A DNA stretch of 64,000 bases from Hydrocarboniphaga sp. (GCF_028291725.1 NZ_JAQGNT010000051.1:98705-162704); one strand, 5' to 3'; counted from the first letter of the stretch, positions 44,802-53,683 are shown. Numbers and translations are program-made. Notes: generated by a model not told the origin, from the sequence alone.

Positions 44802-45305
44802 ATGAGATATCCATCGGTCTCGGCTTCATGGCTCGCCGCCGCAGGCGGCGCAGTGTTGCTTGGCGCAATCAGCACACTCGCCGTCGCGCAAGATGCGCCC
44901 GCACCCAACGCCGCGCCGCCGGCGGCGCGGCAGGCCATCGAAGTTCGCAAGGCGATCTTCACGCTGATCGGCGCCAACTTCCGGCCGATCGGCGAAACGC
45001 TGCAGGGCAAGACGCCCTACGACGCCGCCGACGTGCAGAAACGCGCCGAGCGCGTGGCGTTTCTCGCTCCGCTGCTGACCGATGCGTTTCCCGATATTTC
45101 CAGCAGCGGCGACACCAAGGCGAAGCCGGAGATATGGAGCCACCGTGCGGACTTCGATCAGAAGCTGAAGACGTTTCAGGATCATGCCGTGGCGCTGGCT
45201 CAGCTGGTCGGCAAAGACAACACCGGCTCCGACGCTTTCAAAACTGCGGCGGCGGCCGTGGGCAAGGATTGCAAAGGCTGCCACGAGGACTTCAAAGCCA
45301 AGTAG
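44802..45305 (+). CDS. Cytochrome c' -type (class II) haem protein
   Basis: 167 residues with a signal peptide (SWLAAAGGAVLLGAISTLAVAQ). A four-helix domain (VRKAIFTLIGANFRPIGETLQGKTPYDAADVQKRAERVAFLAPLLTDAFP...) ends with the haem motif CKGCHEDFKAK, the C-terminal placement typical of class II cytochromes. It is periplasmic. It is 9 bases ahead of the b561-type cytochrome, which could pass it electrons; this pairing is common in proteobacteria. Expression from the sigma-54 promoter just upstream is likely. Confidence 0.88.
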   Translation: MRYPSVSASWLAAAGGAVLLGAISTLAVAQDAPAPNAAPPAARQAIEVRKAIFTLIGANFRPIGETLQGKTPYDAADVQKRAERVAFLAPLLTDAFPDISSSGDTKAKPEIWSHRADFDQKLKTFQDHAVALAQLVGKDNTGSDAFKTAAAAVGKDCKGCHEDFKAK

Positions 45306-45314
45306 GCCAGGGCC

Positions 45315-46070
45315 ATGTCGATGATCAGGTCGGCCGAAGGGGTGTCGGAGTCCCCGTCGGATTCGCGGCGGGAGACCGCGCACGAGGTGCAGAGGCTCGT
45401 ATGGGATATTCCCGTGCGAGTGTTTCACTGGGCGCTGGTTGCCGCGGTGATCGCCAGCTACGTCACCAACAAGCTGGGCGTCGCCTATTTTCGTTACCAC
45501 GTCTGGTGCGGGTATGCGGTTCTGATCCTGGTTGGCTTTCGCCTGTTGTGGGGACTGGTCGGTACCCGGCACGCCAGGTTCCGGAATTTTCTGCGCGGCC
45601 CCACCGAGACCTTGCGCTACACGCGCGCACTGTTGCGGGGTGATGATCAGCATTTCGCCGGGCACAATCCGCTGGGTGCGATCATGGTGGTTGTGCTGAT
45701 GGCGACGCTGCTGACGCAGGCGATCGTCGGCCTGTTCAGCAATGACGAGATCGCCAGTGTCGGGCCGCTCTATGCTTATGTCAGCGACTCTCGCAGCCTG
45801 CTGCTGACGAGCCTGCATCGCCAGCTGTTCGACTGGATCGCCATCGCGATTGCGGTTCATGTCGCCGCGGTTCTGGTGCACCTGCTGCTGAAGAAGGAGC
45901 GTCTGCTGAAGGCGATGTGGACCGGCCGAAAAGCGCTTCGCAGCAACGCTGCGAACGAGTCGATCGAATCCTCGCGGCTTTGGCTTGCGGCGCTGCTGAT
46001 CGCCGCTCTTTGCGGCGCTCTCGCCTGGATCGTCGAGCACGCTCCGGCCGCCGATATCCAGGCGTTCTGA
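45315..46070 (+). CDS. Cytochrome b561-type membrane protein
   Basis: 251 residues of the diheme b561/Ni-hydrogenase cytochrome b family. TM helices carry the expected His: VFHWALVAAVIASY, YHVWCGYAVLILVGFRLLWG, GHNPLGAIMVVVLMATLLTQ, LHRQLFDWIAIAIAVHVAAVLVHLLL. A fifth helix near the C-terminus (LWLAALLIAALCGALAWIV) is extra. It probably oxidises quinol and reduces the c' cytochrome encoded upstream. A family-B repeat follows the stop. Confidence 0.87.
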   Translation: MSMIRSAEGVSESPSDSRRETAHEVQRLVWDIPVRVFHWALVAAVIASYVTNKLGVAYFRYHVWCGYAVLILVGFRLLWGLVGTRHARFRNFLRGPTETLRYTRALLRGDDQHFAGHNPLGAIMVVVLMATLLTQAIVGLFSNDEIASVGPLYAYVSDSRSLLLTSLHRQLFDWIAIAIAVHVAAVLVHLLLKKERLLKAMWTGRKALRSNAANESIESSRLWLAALLIAALCGALAWIVEHAPAADIQAF

Positions 46071-46122
46071 CCGGCTGCATCTACGCCGCTCCGCTCCAAC
46101 ACCGTGACGCGGCCGTCGCAAT

Positions 46123-46201
46123 CGTAGGTCGGCAATCCTTTGCCGACGTGTACCTTCGATGCGCAACTGGGGCCTCACGTCGGAAAAGGATTGCCGGCCT
46201 G
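46123..46201. repeat. Inverted repeat family B
   Basis: CGTAGGTCGGCAATCCTTTG faces a diverged copy (AAAGGATTGCCGGCCTGCG). The copy is more degenerate than those at 17701 and 33921. Confidence 0.8.
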
Positions 46202-46218
46202 CGCGCGCGTCACCTCAA

Positions 46219-46232
46219 TCGACAGACGTCTG
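46219..46232. promoter_or_regulatory. Perfect 14-bp palindrome of unknown role
   Basis: GACAGACGTCTGTC is fully self-complementary and sits ~170 bases before the sigma-54 promoter at 46405. It could bind a dimeric regulator; no partner is known. Confidence 0.35.
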
Positions 46233-46404
46233 TCTGAAGGGCAGCAGTGTTGTTGAATCCGATGCTGAATAGGCAGCAGGCGTCGTCCGGCATCCATCCG
46301 ATTGAGCCTGTTCAAACTTGGCTGCGCGTGTTTTCGCAAAAAATAGTCTCGCAATTACAGTCACTTGCATGGATCGAAAGACGATGTGTCTGCAGCCTCG
46401 CAAA

Positions 46405-46420
46405 TGGCTCGCGAGTTGCA
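46405..46420 (+). promoter_or_regulatory. Sigma-54 (-24/-12) promoter, DUF1549/1553-DUF1501 operon
   Basis: TGGCTCGCGAGTTGCA differs from TGGCACG-N4-TTGCA at one defined base. It is the best match in the window and lies 98 bases upstream of the ATG at 46519. Confidence 0.78.
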
Positions 46421-46518
46421 ATTCGGCATCGACAGCTCGTTGCGATGTCAGGCAATGGCTGCCTGTTTACCCCAGCTCCATCAACGATGAACTCGCGATC
46501 TGTATCAGGGACAGCCGA

Positions 46519-48951
46519 ATGAAGATCAGTCAAACCTATTTCGCATTGCTACTCGGTGCATCCATCGCAACAGCGGCTGCTGCCGCTGGCGGCGTGCCTG
46601 AAGGCAACGTGGCGCTGCCTGCGGAAGCGGCGACGCCGCAACAAGCCAATGTCGCCACCGCTGCCGACGTCAAGGTGGCCGATGTCAAGCCAGCGGCTGC
46701 GCCGGTCAAGGCAGGGCTCTGGTCGTACCAGCTGGTGAAGCGTCCCGCCGAGCCGGTGGTGAAGAACAAGAAGTGGGTGCGCACTCCGGTCGATGGTTTC
46801 GTTCTGGCGAAGTTGGAAGAAAAAGGAATCAAGCCTTCGCCCGACGCGGATCGCGCGATCTTCATTCGCCGCGCGACTCTCGATGTCTGGGGCGTGATCC
46901 CGACGCCGGAAGAGGTGAAGGCCTTCGTCAACGATCGCTCGCCGGACGCCTACGACAAGCTCGCGGACCGTCTGCTCGCCTCGCCGAAGTACGGCGAACG
47001 CCAGGCGCGGCGCTGGCTGGATCTGGCACGTTATGCCGACAGCTCCGGGTTCCAGAACGACGTGACGCGGCCGAACATGTGGCGCTACCGCGACTACGTG
47101 ATCGATGCGTTCAACAACGACAAACCCTACGACCAGTTCGTCAAGGAACAGCTGGCCGGTGACGAACTGGCCCCTGGAAACAAGGAGGCCTTGATCGCGA
47201 CCGATTTCCTGGCCGGCTATCCTGACAACTACAACTCGCGGGATCTGCTGCAGCGCAAGTACCAGATCACCACCGACATGACCGACACCACCGGCCAGGT
47301 GTTTCTGGCGCAGACCGTCGGCTGCGCCCGTTGCCACGATCACAAGTTCGACAAGGTATCGCAGAAGGAATACTTCCAGCTGCAGGCGTTCTTCGCCAAC
47401 ACCAGCGAAGTCAACGATATTTCGGCCGCTGTCGGCAGCTACGAGGAGTCCTACAAGCAGGCGCAGGCCAAATACCAGGCGGCGACCAAGGACATTCGCG
47501 ACCAGCAGAAAGCCCTGCTCGATCCGATCCGGGACGTGGCCTACAAGTACCACAAGGAACGGTACCTGACGGACAGCCGCGAGGCGATCTTCAAGCCGGC
47601 GAGCGAGTGGACCGCGCAGGACCGCTGGGTCAATCACCGCCTCGCCAACGTGACGCGCGAGGACGACTATCTGACGTATCTGCGCGACGTCGGTGCCAAC
47701 AAGGACAACCCGGGCTACACCGAAGAAAACGATAAGCGGCTGCAAAACTACAAAAAGCTCACCGAGCAGCTGAAGCAGTACGACAAGCTCAAGCCTGAAA
47801 GCGGCTCCGACAAGATCACCGCGATGACCGAGCTTGGCCGTGCGGACTCGCCGCCGACGTTCCGATTCTTCGGCGGCAGCCAGGAGCGGCCCGAGGAGGA
47901 AGTGCAGCCGGGCTTTCCAGCCGCCATCGCCAACGGAGCCAAGCCGGTCATCGTGCCTGCGGTCACGGCGCTGGGCCATGAGTTCTCGTCGGGACGCCGC
48001 ACGGCCTTGGCCAACTGGATTGCCAGCCCACAGAACCCCTTGACCGCCCGGGTCTATGTGAATCGCGTCTGGGCGCAGTACTTCGGCTCGGGCATCGTCA
48101 AGTCGGTCAGCGATTTCGGCCGCGCCGGTGACAAGCCGACGAATCCGGAACTGCTCGACTATCTCGCCGACAGTTTTGTGAAAAGCGGCTGGGACGTGAA
48201 GAAGCTGCAGCGCCAGGTTCTGGTGTCGAGCGTCTATCGCGAGTCTTCCAACGCCCGTGAAGATGCTTACAAGGCCGATCCGGAGAACAAGCTGCTGGCG
48301 GTGTTCCCGCGCCGTCGTCTGGACGCCGAAGAGATTCGCGATTCGCTGCTGCTGGCCTCGGGCAGGCTCAACGATGTCGTTGGTGGTCCCAGCGTGTTCC
48401 CACCGATTCCCAAGGGCCTCGACGCCGGCAATCTATGGAAGGTTTCGAAAAACGAGGACGACTGGAATCGCCGCAGCCTGTACATCTTCACTCGCCGCAG
48501 CGTTGCCTACCCGATGCTGGACACTTTCGACATGGCGTCCTCGCAGCAGGTGCACAGCAAGCGCGACGTGACGACCACGCCGCTGCAGGCTCTGACCTTG
48601 TACAACAGCGATCTGGTGTTCGCCTGGTCGCAGGCCCTGGCGGGTAGGGTGATTCGCGAAGCGGGCGACAAGGATTCCGCACGCCTGGATCTTCTGTACC
48701 AAATCCTGTTCGCGCGCAATCCGGATGCGATCGAGAAGACCACGTTCGTCGCCTTCCTGAAGAGCCACGAAAAAGTGATCGCTTCAAAAGCGACCGACGG
48801 CAAGCTGGCGATCGCGCTGCCGGTGAGCTACACGCCCGGCAAGCAGGCTGACGCAAAACCGCTCGTCATCACCGATCCGATTCGTGAATCCGCGTTCGTC
48901 GATCTGGTGCACACCATCGTGAACTCCAACGAGTTCAGCTACAAATTCTGA
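46519..48951 (+). CDS. DUF1549/DUF1553 (PSCyt2/PSD1-like) exported haem protein
   Basis: 810 residues: signal peptide MKISQTYFALLLGASIATAAAAAGG, a DUF1549 domain (VDGFVLAKLEEKGIKPSPDADRAIFIRRATLDVWGVIPTPEEV..., WLDLARYADSSGFQND) with one c-type haem site (CARCHDHKFD, residue ~270), a helical linker, and DUF1553 (RTALANWIASPQNPLTARVYVNRVWAQYFGSGIV..., FPRRRLDAEEIRDSLLLASGRLN). This domain pair is abundant in planctomycetes and almost always beside DUF1501, as here. Biochemical function is unknown; a redox role in the periplasm follows from the haem. AGGGAC lies before the ATG. The frame continues upstream to 46318 but without sense. Confidence 0.9.
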   Translation: MKISQTYFALLLGASIATAAAAAGGVPEGNVALPAEAATPQQANVATAADVKVADVKPAAAPVKAGLWSYQLVKRPAEPVVKNKKWVRTPVDGFVLAKLEEKGIKPSPDADRAIFIRRATLDVWGVIPTPEEVKAFVNDRSPDAYDKLADRLLASPKYGERQARRWLDLARYADSSGFQNDVTRPNMWRYRDYVIDAFNNDKPYDQFVKEQLAGDELAPGNKEALIATDFLAGYPDNYNSRDLLQRKYQITTDMTDTTGQVFLAQTVGCARCHDHKFDKVSQKEYFQLQAFFANTSEVNDISAAVGSYEESYKQAQAKYQAATKDIRDQQKALLDPIRDVAYKYHKERYLTDSREAIFKPASEWTAQDRWVNHRLANVTREDDYLTYLRDVGANKDNPGYTEENDKRLQNYKKLTEQLKQYDKLKPESGSDKITAMTELGRADSPPTFRFFGGSQERPEEEVQPGFPAAIANGAKPVIVPAVTALGHEFSSGRRTALANWIASPQNPLTARVYVNRVWAQYFGSGIVKSVSDFGRAGDKPTNPELLDYLADSFVKSGWDVKKLQRQVLVSSVYRESSNAREDAYKADPENKLLAVFPRRRLDAEEIRDSLLLASGRLNDVVGGPSVFPPIPKGLDAGNLWKVSKNEDDWNRRSLYIFTRRSVAYPMLDTFDMASSQQVHSKRDVTTTPLQALTLYNSDLVFAWSQALAGRVIREAGDKDSARLDLLYQILFARNPDAIEKTTFVAFLKSHEKVIASKATDGKLAIALPVSYTPGKQADAKPLVITDPIRESAFVDLVHTIVNSNEFSYKF

Positions 48952-48995
48952 TTTCACATGCAATTGCTGGGCTTCATACACAAAGGAAAGCAGAC

Positions 48996-50438
48996 ATGAG
49001 CATCAAAACAACGCGTCGTGATCTTCTGGTCAATGCGGGGCTTGGCCTCGGCGGGTTCGCGCTGAGCGGCCTGTTGCCGGCAGGACTTTCAGTGGCCCGT
49101 GCATCCGATCTGGTGGACCCGCTGGCACCGAAGCCGACCCATTTTCCAGCCAAGGCGAAGTCGGTTATCTGGCTCCATCAGAATGGCGCGCCCAGCACGC
49201 TGGACCTGTACGACTACAAGCCGCAGCTGGTGAAGCTCGCCGGGCAGGAAGTGCCCGACTCTTTTCTGACGGGCATCAAGACCAGCACGCAGGGCGGCGT
49301 GGGCAAGCTCTACGCATCGAACCGCACGTGGAAGCAATACGGAGAGAGCGGCGCCTATTTCTCGGACCTGCTGCCGAACCTCGCTCAGCACGCTGACAAG
49401 CTGGCTTTCATCAAGGCCAGCACCACCATCGGCGCCACGCACGACATCTCGATACTCAAGCTCAATACCGGCGATCTGAACCCCGGCCGGCCGACGCTCG
49501 GCGCCTGGGTCTCTTACGCGCTCGGCTCTGCCAATCCTGATCTTCCGCCGTATGTCGTGCTGTATGGCGGCAAGAAAGAGCCGCAGGCGGGATCGGTGAA
49601 CTGGAGTTCGGGCTTCCTGCCCGCGGTGTATCAGGGCACGCCGTTCCGTCCGGGGCCCTCGCCGATTCTCAACCTCGATCGCCCGGAGCTCAATTCCGTT
49701 GTCCAGCAGCGCGACAACCTCGATCTGCTCAAGCTGCTGAACGAGCGTGGCGCCGCGCGTTATCCGAAGGACACCGAACTGCAGGCCCGACTGAACTCCT
49801 ACGAGCTGGCCTATCGCATGGAATCGGCAGCGCCGGAGGCAGTCGATCTGAACAAGGAATCCGACGCGACCAAGGATCTGTACGGCATCAACGATGACGA
49901 CGCCAACGTCAAGGACTACGGCGCCAACCTGCTGAAAGCCCGTCGCCTGGTCGAGCGCGGAGTGCGCTTCGTGCAGGTGGTCACCGGGCCGGTGGACGTG
50001 GAGGGAGAGGAGATCTCCTGGGACGCGCACAAGGAGCTGGAGAAGAACCACGGCGCCAACGCGCGCATGGTCGACAAGCCGATTGCCGGCCTGCTCGCCG
50101 ATCTGCAGTCGCGCGGCTTGCTGGAGACGACGCTGGTGGTGTGGACGTCCGAGTTCGGCCGCACCTCCTATGGCCAGAGCGGCAACGGCCGCGATCACAA
50201 TCCCTGGGGTTACACGCAGTGGATGGCGGGCGGCGGTTCCAAGGCCGGCTACACCCATGGCGAGACCGACGAGATCGGCCTGAAGTCGGTCGGCAAGGCG
50301 GTCGATACCTACGACCTGCACGCCACCGTGCTCAACCTGATGGGCCTGGATCACTTGAAGACGACGTTCCTCAACAACGGCCGTTCCGAGCGTCCGACCG
50401 TAGTTTATGGCGAGGTCGTGCACGAGTTGATTGCCTAG
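48996..50438 (+). CDS. DUF1501 Tat-exported protein
   Basis: 480 residues. A twin-arginine signal (TTRRDLLVNAGLGLGGFALSGLLPAGLSVARA) precedes a DUF1501 domain related in fold to alkaline phosphatases and sulfatases (VIWLHQNGAPSTLDLYDYKP, LPYVVLYGG, GVRFVQVVTG, TTLVVWTSEFGRT, NGRDHNPWGYTQWMAGGG). Export in folded form suggests a bound cofactor or metal. It lies 44 bases after the DUF1553 gene with AAAGGAA before the start, so the two are co-transcribed and presumably act together. A strong terminator follows. Confidence 0.9.
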   Translation: MSIKTTRRDLLVNAGLGLGGFALSGLLPAGLSVARASDLVDPLAPKPTHFPAKAKSVIWLHQNGAPSTLDLYDYKPQLVKLAGQEVPDSFLTGIKTSTQGGVGKLYASNRTWKQYGESGAYFSDLLPNLAQHADKLAFIKASTTIGATHDISILKLNTGDLNPGRPTLGAWVSYALGSANPDLPPYVVLYGGKKEPQAGSVNWSSGFLPAVYQGTPFRPGPSPILNLDRPELNSVVQQRDNLDLLKLLNERGAARYPKDTELQARLNSYELAYRMESAAPEAVDLNKESDATKDLYGINDDDANVKDYGANLLKARRLVERGVRFVQVVTGPVDVEGEEISWDAHKELEKNHGANARMVDKPIAGLLADLQSRGLLETTLVVWTSEFGRTSYGQSGNGRDHNPWGYTQWMAGGGSKAGYTHGETDEIGLKSVGKAVDTYDLHATVLNLMGLDHLKTTFLNNGRSERPTVVYGEVVHELIA

Positions 50439-50480
50439 CCGGGCACTGACAAGCACTCCCACCGTTGAGTAGACGGCTTT

Positions 50481-50510
50481 GCCCGGGAGGCGCACCTCCC
50501 GGGCTTTTTT
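50481..50510 (+). terminator. Rho-independent terminator after DUF1501
   Basis: GCCCGGGAGG-CGCA-CCTCCCGGGC followed by TTTTTT: a perfect 10-bp GC-rich stem. It lies only 21 bases before the next start codon. Confidence 0.9.
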
Positions 50511-50531
50511 CCCTGAGGAAGAAAGTCGCAA

Positions 50532-50939
50532 ATGCGTAAGTGGCTGGGTTTGGTGGGACTGGTGGCAGCTTTGTCGAGTGGACTGGTAAGTGGCTTGGTG
50601 CTGGCTCAGATCGATCTGAGCGATTTCGATGACGACAGCATGCGTGACATGGACGATGCGAATAAGGATCTGGGGCCGGTGCTGGGTGCCGGCAATGCCG
50701 AGATCGCATTGGCCGATCTGGACGTGCTACGCAAGACCTTGCTGCAAACGCAGGACTATTTCGAGAAAAAGGGAGGTACCGACGATGCCGTGAAAATCGC
50801 GCGCGATGCGCTGGCGCTGGTATCGACAGCGGAAGCGCAGATTGGCGCGCGCAATTTCGACGGTGCTGCCGCCACTGCGCGCGACATCTCGAAGAACTGC
50901 AAGAGCTGTCACGATCTCTACAAGCCGCTGACCAAATAA
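50532..50939 (+). CDS. Small class II-like cytochrome c
   Basis: 135 residues: signal peptide ending near VLAQ, a helical domain (NKDLGPVLGAGNAEIALADLDVLRKTLLQTQDYFEKKGGTDDAVKIARDAL...) and a C-terminal haem site CKSCHDLYKPLTK. It resembles the c'-type protein at 44802 in layout but not closely in sequence. GAGGAA precedes the ATG. The terminator just upstream means it needs read-through or its own promoter, which I could not identify. Confidence 0.82.
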   Translation: MRKWLGLVGLVAALSSGLVSGLVLAQIDLSDFDDDSMRDMDDANKDLGPVLGAGNAEIALADLDVLRKTLLQTQDYFEKKGGTDDAVKIARDALALVSTAEAQIGARNFDGAAATARDISKNCKSCHDLYKPLTK

Positions 50940-50995
50940 CACGGCGATCATCGCCGCTGCTTTAAACCATCATTGGGCGATCCATGGAGGATTTC

Positions 50996-51571
50996 ATGAA
51001 ACGTTTCCTGTCGATCTGTGTGCTGTCCGTTGCGATCACGCTGCCGGCGTTCGCCGCATTGAAGGACGGGCAGGCCGCGCCGGAATTCAAGGCGCAGGCC
51101 TCGCTGGCCGGCAAGGCATTCGCGTTCTCGCTGAAGGACGCGCTGAAGAAAGGGCCGGTGGTGGTCTACTTCTATCCTTCGGCCTACACCGGCGGCTGCA
51201 ACCTGCAGGCGCATACGTTCTCGGTGGAGAGCGACAAGTTCGCTGCCGCCGGCGCGACGATCATCGGCGTCTCGCTCGACAGCATCGCGCGGCTCAACGA
51301 GTTCTCGGCCGATCCGCAGTATTGCGCCGGCAAATTTCCGGTCGCCTCCGACGCCGACGGTGCGATCGCCAAGGCATTCGAGCTGACGGTGCGCGACGCG
51401 GCGCCGGGCAAGAAGGACACGCGCGGCGTCGATATCGATCACGGCTTCGCCGAGCGCACCACCTTCATCGTCACTTCCGACGGCAAGATCGCCGAGACGA
51501 TCGGCGGCGTGACGCCGGCTGACAACGTCGCCAAGTCGCTGGAAGCGGTGCAGCGGCTCGCGCACAGCTGA
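50996..51571 (+). CDS. Exported peroxiredoxin (AhpC/TSA, BCP-like)
   Basis: 191 residues: signal peptide MKRFLSICVLSVAITLPAFA and a thioredoxin fold with the peroxidatic Cys68 in the PxxxTxxC context (YPSAYTGGCNLQAHTF). The nearby LDSIARLNEFS and ASDADGAIAKAFEL blocks are typical of bacterioferritin-comigratory proteins. It would reduce peroxides in the periplasm, fitting the surrounding haem proteins. GGAGG is five bases before the ATG at 50996. The usual Asp/Lys-rich KDDTPGC motif is altered to SAYTGGC. Confidence 0.87.
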   Translation: MKRFLSICVLSVAITLPAFAALKDGQAAPEFKAQASLAGKAFAFSLKDALKKGPVVVYFYPSAYTGGCNLQAHTFSVESDKFAAAGATIIGVSLDSIARLNEFSADPQYCAGKFPVASDADGAIAKAFELTVRDAAPGKKDTRGVDIDHGFAERTTFIVTSDGKIAETIGGVTPADNVAKSLEAVQRLAHS

Positions 51572-51607
51572 ACTTACGCATACAAAAAAACTACCAGGAA
51601 TATTTCG

Positions 51608-52579
51608 ATGTCACGTCTATCTACAATCGCCGCTGCTATGGGCGGTTTCATGCTGATCGGCTCGGCGCTTGCCGAAGATCAGGCCGTAACGACCACGCCG
51701 GCGATCGCCGGCGTGGTGGCCGCCGGCACCCCGATCGAGCTGATCAAGGACGGCTTCACCGGCACCGAGGGCCCGATCGCCTATGCGAACAACAGCCTGC
51801 TGTTTACCGAAAACCAAGCCAATCGCGTTACCCAGATCGCGGCCGACGGCAGCACCTCGAGCTTTCTCGACAACACCAACGGCGTCAACGCCCTGGCTTT
51901 CTCCGCCGATGGCGTTCTCTATGCGGTGCAGACGCTACAGACGCGTGTCGGCATCGTATTCCCCGCGGACAAGGTGAAAGTGCTGGCCGACAATTTCGAA
52001 GGCAAGGCCTTCGGCCGTCCCAACGACCTCGTCATCGATAAGAACCAGGTCGTCTACTTCACCGACTCCGGTGCGCAGGCCCGGCCCGATCAGCCGGCGC
52101 CGACCTCAGCAGTGGCGAAACCGGCGGTATATCGGATATCGGCGGCCGGCGCGCTGACGCGCATCGCCGCCGATATCGAGAGGCCCAACGGTATTCAGCT
52201 GAGCCCGGATGAGAAAGTGCTGTACGTCGCCAACACCAATGGCGAGTACGTGCTGGCCTACGACATCGGCAAGGACGGCGCCATCGGTCCCCGCCGCAGC
52301 TTCGCCAGGCTCGATGGCGTGAAGCCCACCGAGACCGGCATCACCAGCGGCGCCGACGGCCTCGCGGTCGATTCCAAAGGGCGTGTCTACGTCGCCACCA
52401 GTCTGGGCATACAGGTGTTCTCCGATCATGGCAAAGCACTTGGCATCATCGCGCTGCCCAAGCAGCCGCAGAACCTCGCGTTCGCCGGTGCCGGCAAGAG
52501 GACCCTGTACGCCGTCGGCCGCGGCGCGGCGTACAAGATCGCCGTGCTGACGCCGGGCTACAAGGGCCGCGCGAAGTAG
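51608..52579 (+). CDS. Exported SMP-30/gluconolactonase-like protein
   Basis: 323 residues with signal peptide (MGGFMLIGSALA) and a six-bladed propeller of the SMP-30/gluconolactonase/LRE-like family: FTGTEGPIAYANNSLLFTENQANRV (metal Glu), GRPNDLVIDKNQVVYFTDSG, RPNGIQLSPDEKVLYVANT (Asn ligand), SGADGLAVDSKGRVYVATSLGIQVF (Asp ligand). It would hydrolyse a lactone or related ester in the periplasm. AGGAA is placed before the ATG. Substrate unknown. Confidence 0.85.
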   Translation: MSRLSTIAAAMGGFMLIGSALAEDQAVTTTPAIAGVVAAGTPIELIKDGFTGTEGPIAYANNSLLFTENQANRVTQIAADGSTSSFLDNTNGVNALAFSADGVLYAVQTLQTRVGIVFPADKVKVLADNFEGKAFGRPNDLVIDKNQVVYFTDSGAQARPDQPAPTSAVAKPAVYRISAAGALTRIAADIERPNGIQLSPDEKVLYVANTNGEYVLAYDIGKDGAIGPRRSFARLDGVKPTETGITSGADGLAVDSKGRVYVATSLGIQVFSDHGKALGIIALPKQPQNLAFAGAGKRTLYAVGRGAAYKIAVLTPGYKGRAK

Positions 52580-52583
52580 CCGA

Positions 52584-52662
52584 GTAGGTTGGGGTGAGCG
52601 CAGCGAACCCCAACATCGGCGCGGACACAGGTTGGGGTTCGCTGCGCTCACCCCAACCTACA
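52584..52662. repeat. Inverted repeat family C
   Basis: GTAGGTTGGGGTGAGCGCAG faces GCTGCGCTCACCCCAACCTA across ~25 bases. It separates the SMP-30 gene from the hydrolase gene. Confidence 0.88.
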
Positions 52663-52692
52663 CGCGCCAACACCAACAAGAGAAAGCTCCCG

Positions 52693-53583
52693 ATGACCCG
52701 CAAGACCGCCAAAGACTTTCATCCCGAAGCTCTGAAACTGTTCGACCAATACGTGCACGGGCAACTCTCGCGCCGCGGTTTTCTGCAGAGCGCCGGCAAG
52801 TTCGTGATCGCCGGCGTCACCGCCGAAGCCTTGCTCGAGTCCCTAAGCCCGAATTTCGCCGAGGCGCAACAGGTTCCGGTGGACGATGCGCGTCTGATAA
52901 CGAGCTATGTCGACTACCCGTCGCCGGAGGGCTACGGCAAGCTGCGCGGCTATCTGGTGCAGCCGGCGAAGGCCAAGGGCAAGCTGCCGACGGTGCTGGT
53001 CGTGCACGAGAATCGCGGGCTCAATCCGCACATCGAGGACATCGCGCGGCGGCTGGCACTGGACAACTTCATCGCCTTCGCGCCGGACGCGCTGTTTCCA
53101 CTAGGCGGTTATCCCGGCGACGAGGACAAGGCGCGCGAGCTGTTCGGCACGCTCGACCAGGCCAAGACACGCGCGGATTTTCTGGCGGCGGAAGACGTGC
53201 TGAAGAAGCTGCCGCAGGGCAACGGAAAAGTCGGCGTTGTCGGCTTCTGCTATGGCGGCGGCATTGCCAACTTCCTGGCGACGCGGGTGCCGGATCTGGC
53301 GGCGGCGGTGCCGTTCTACGGCGCGCAGCCATCAGCCGAAGACGCAGCCAGGATCAAGGCGCCGCTGCTGCTGCAATACGCGGGCAAGGACGAGCGCATC
53401 GGCGCCGGCTGGCCGGCCTACGAGGCCGCGCTGAAAACGGCGCACGTCCAGTACGAAGCCTTCATCTATCCTGGTGTCGAGCACGGTTTCAACAACGACA
53501 CGACGCCGCGCTACGACGAAGCCGCCGCCAGGCTGGCCTGGCAGCGGACCATCGCTTTCTTCGAGAAGAATCTGCGTGCTTGA
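52693..53583 (+). CDS. Dienelactone-hydrolase-family protein with Tat-like signal
   Basis: 296 residues. SRRGFLQSAGKFVIAGVTAEALL (residues 26-48) is a twin-arginine-type export signal. The alpha/beta-hydrolase core has the Cys nucleophile typical of dienelactone hydrolases (VGVVGFCYGGG), the acid residue in LLQYAGKDERIG and the His in YPGVEHGFNNDT. VVHENRGLNPHIEDIARRLA is the oxyanion region. It should cleave lactones or small esters outside the cytoplasm. The frame can be extended to 52594, but this only translates repeat C, so ATG 52693 is used. Confidence 0.87.
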   Translation: MTRKTAKDFHPEALKLFDQYVHGQLSRRGFLQSAGKFVIAGVTAEALLESLSPNFAEAQQVPVDDARLITSYVDYPSPEGYGKLRGYLVQPAKAKGKLPTVLVVHENRGLNPHIEDIARRLALDNFIAFAPDALFPLGGYPGDEDKARELFGTLDQAKTRADFLAAEDVLKKLPQGNGKVGVVGFCYGGGIANFLATRVPDLAAAVPFYGAQPSAEDAARIKAPLLLQYAGKDERIGAGWPAYEAALKTAHVQYEAFIYPGVEHGFNNDTTPRYDEAAARLAWQRTIAFFEKNLRA

Positions 53584-53683
53584 ACATCGGGGGCCGCCTG
53601 CCGAAAGCCTACCACTCGTTCGTGCCGTTCTTGGACGGAAACAACCGCCACCCACTTTTCTAAAAACCCTTTGGAGAGAACTG

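Larger units (their letters stand above)
46071..46518. other. Regulatory region upstream of the DUF1549/DUF1553 operon
   Basis: 448 bases: a family-B repeat (46123-46201), a perfect 14-bp palindrome (46219-46232), a TGTTGAAT half-site (46249-46256), a sigma-54 promoter (46405-46420) and a small hairpin (CAGGCA...TGCCTG, ~46447-46463). The long in-frame extension of the next gene through this region is not credible as protein. Confidence 0.6.
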
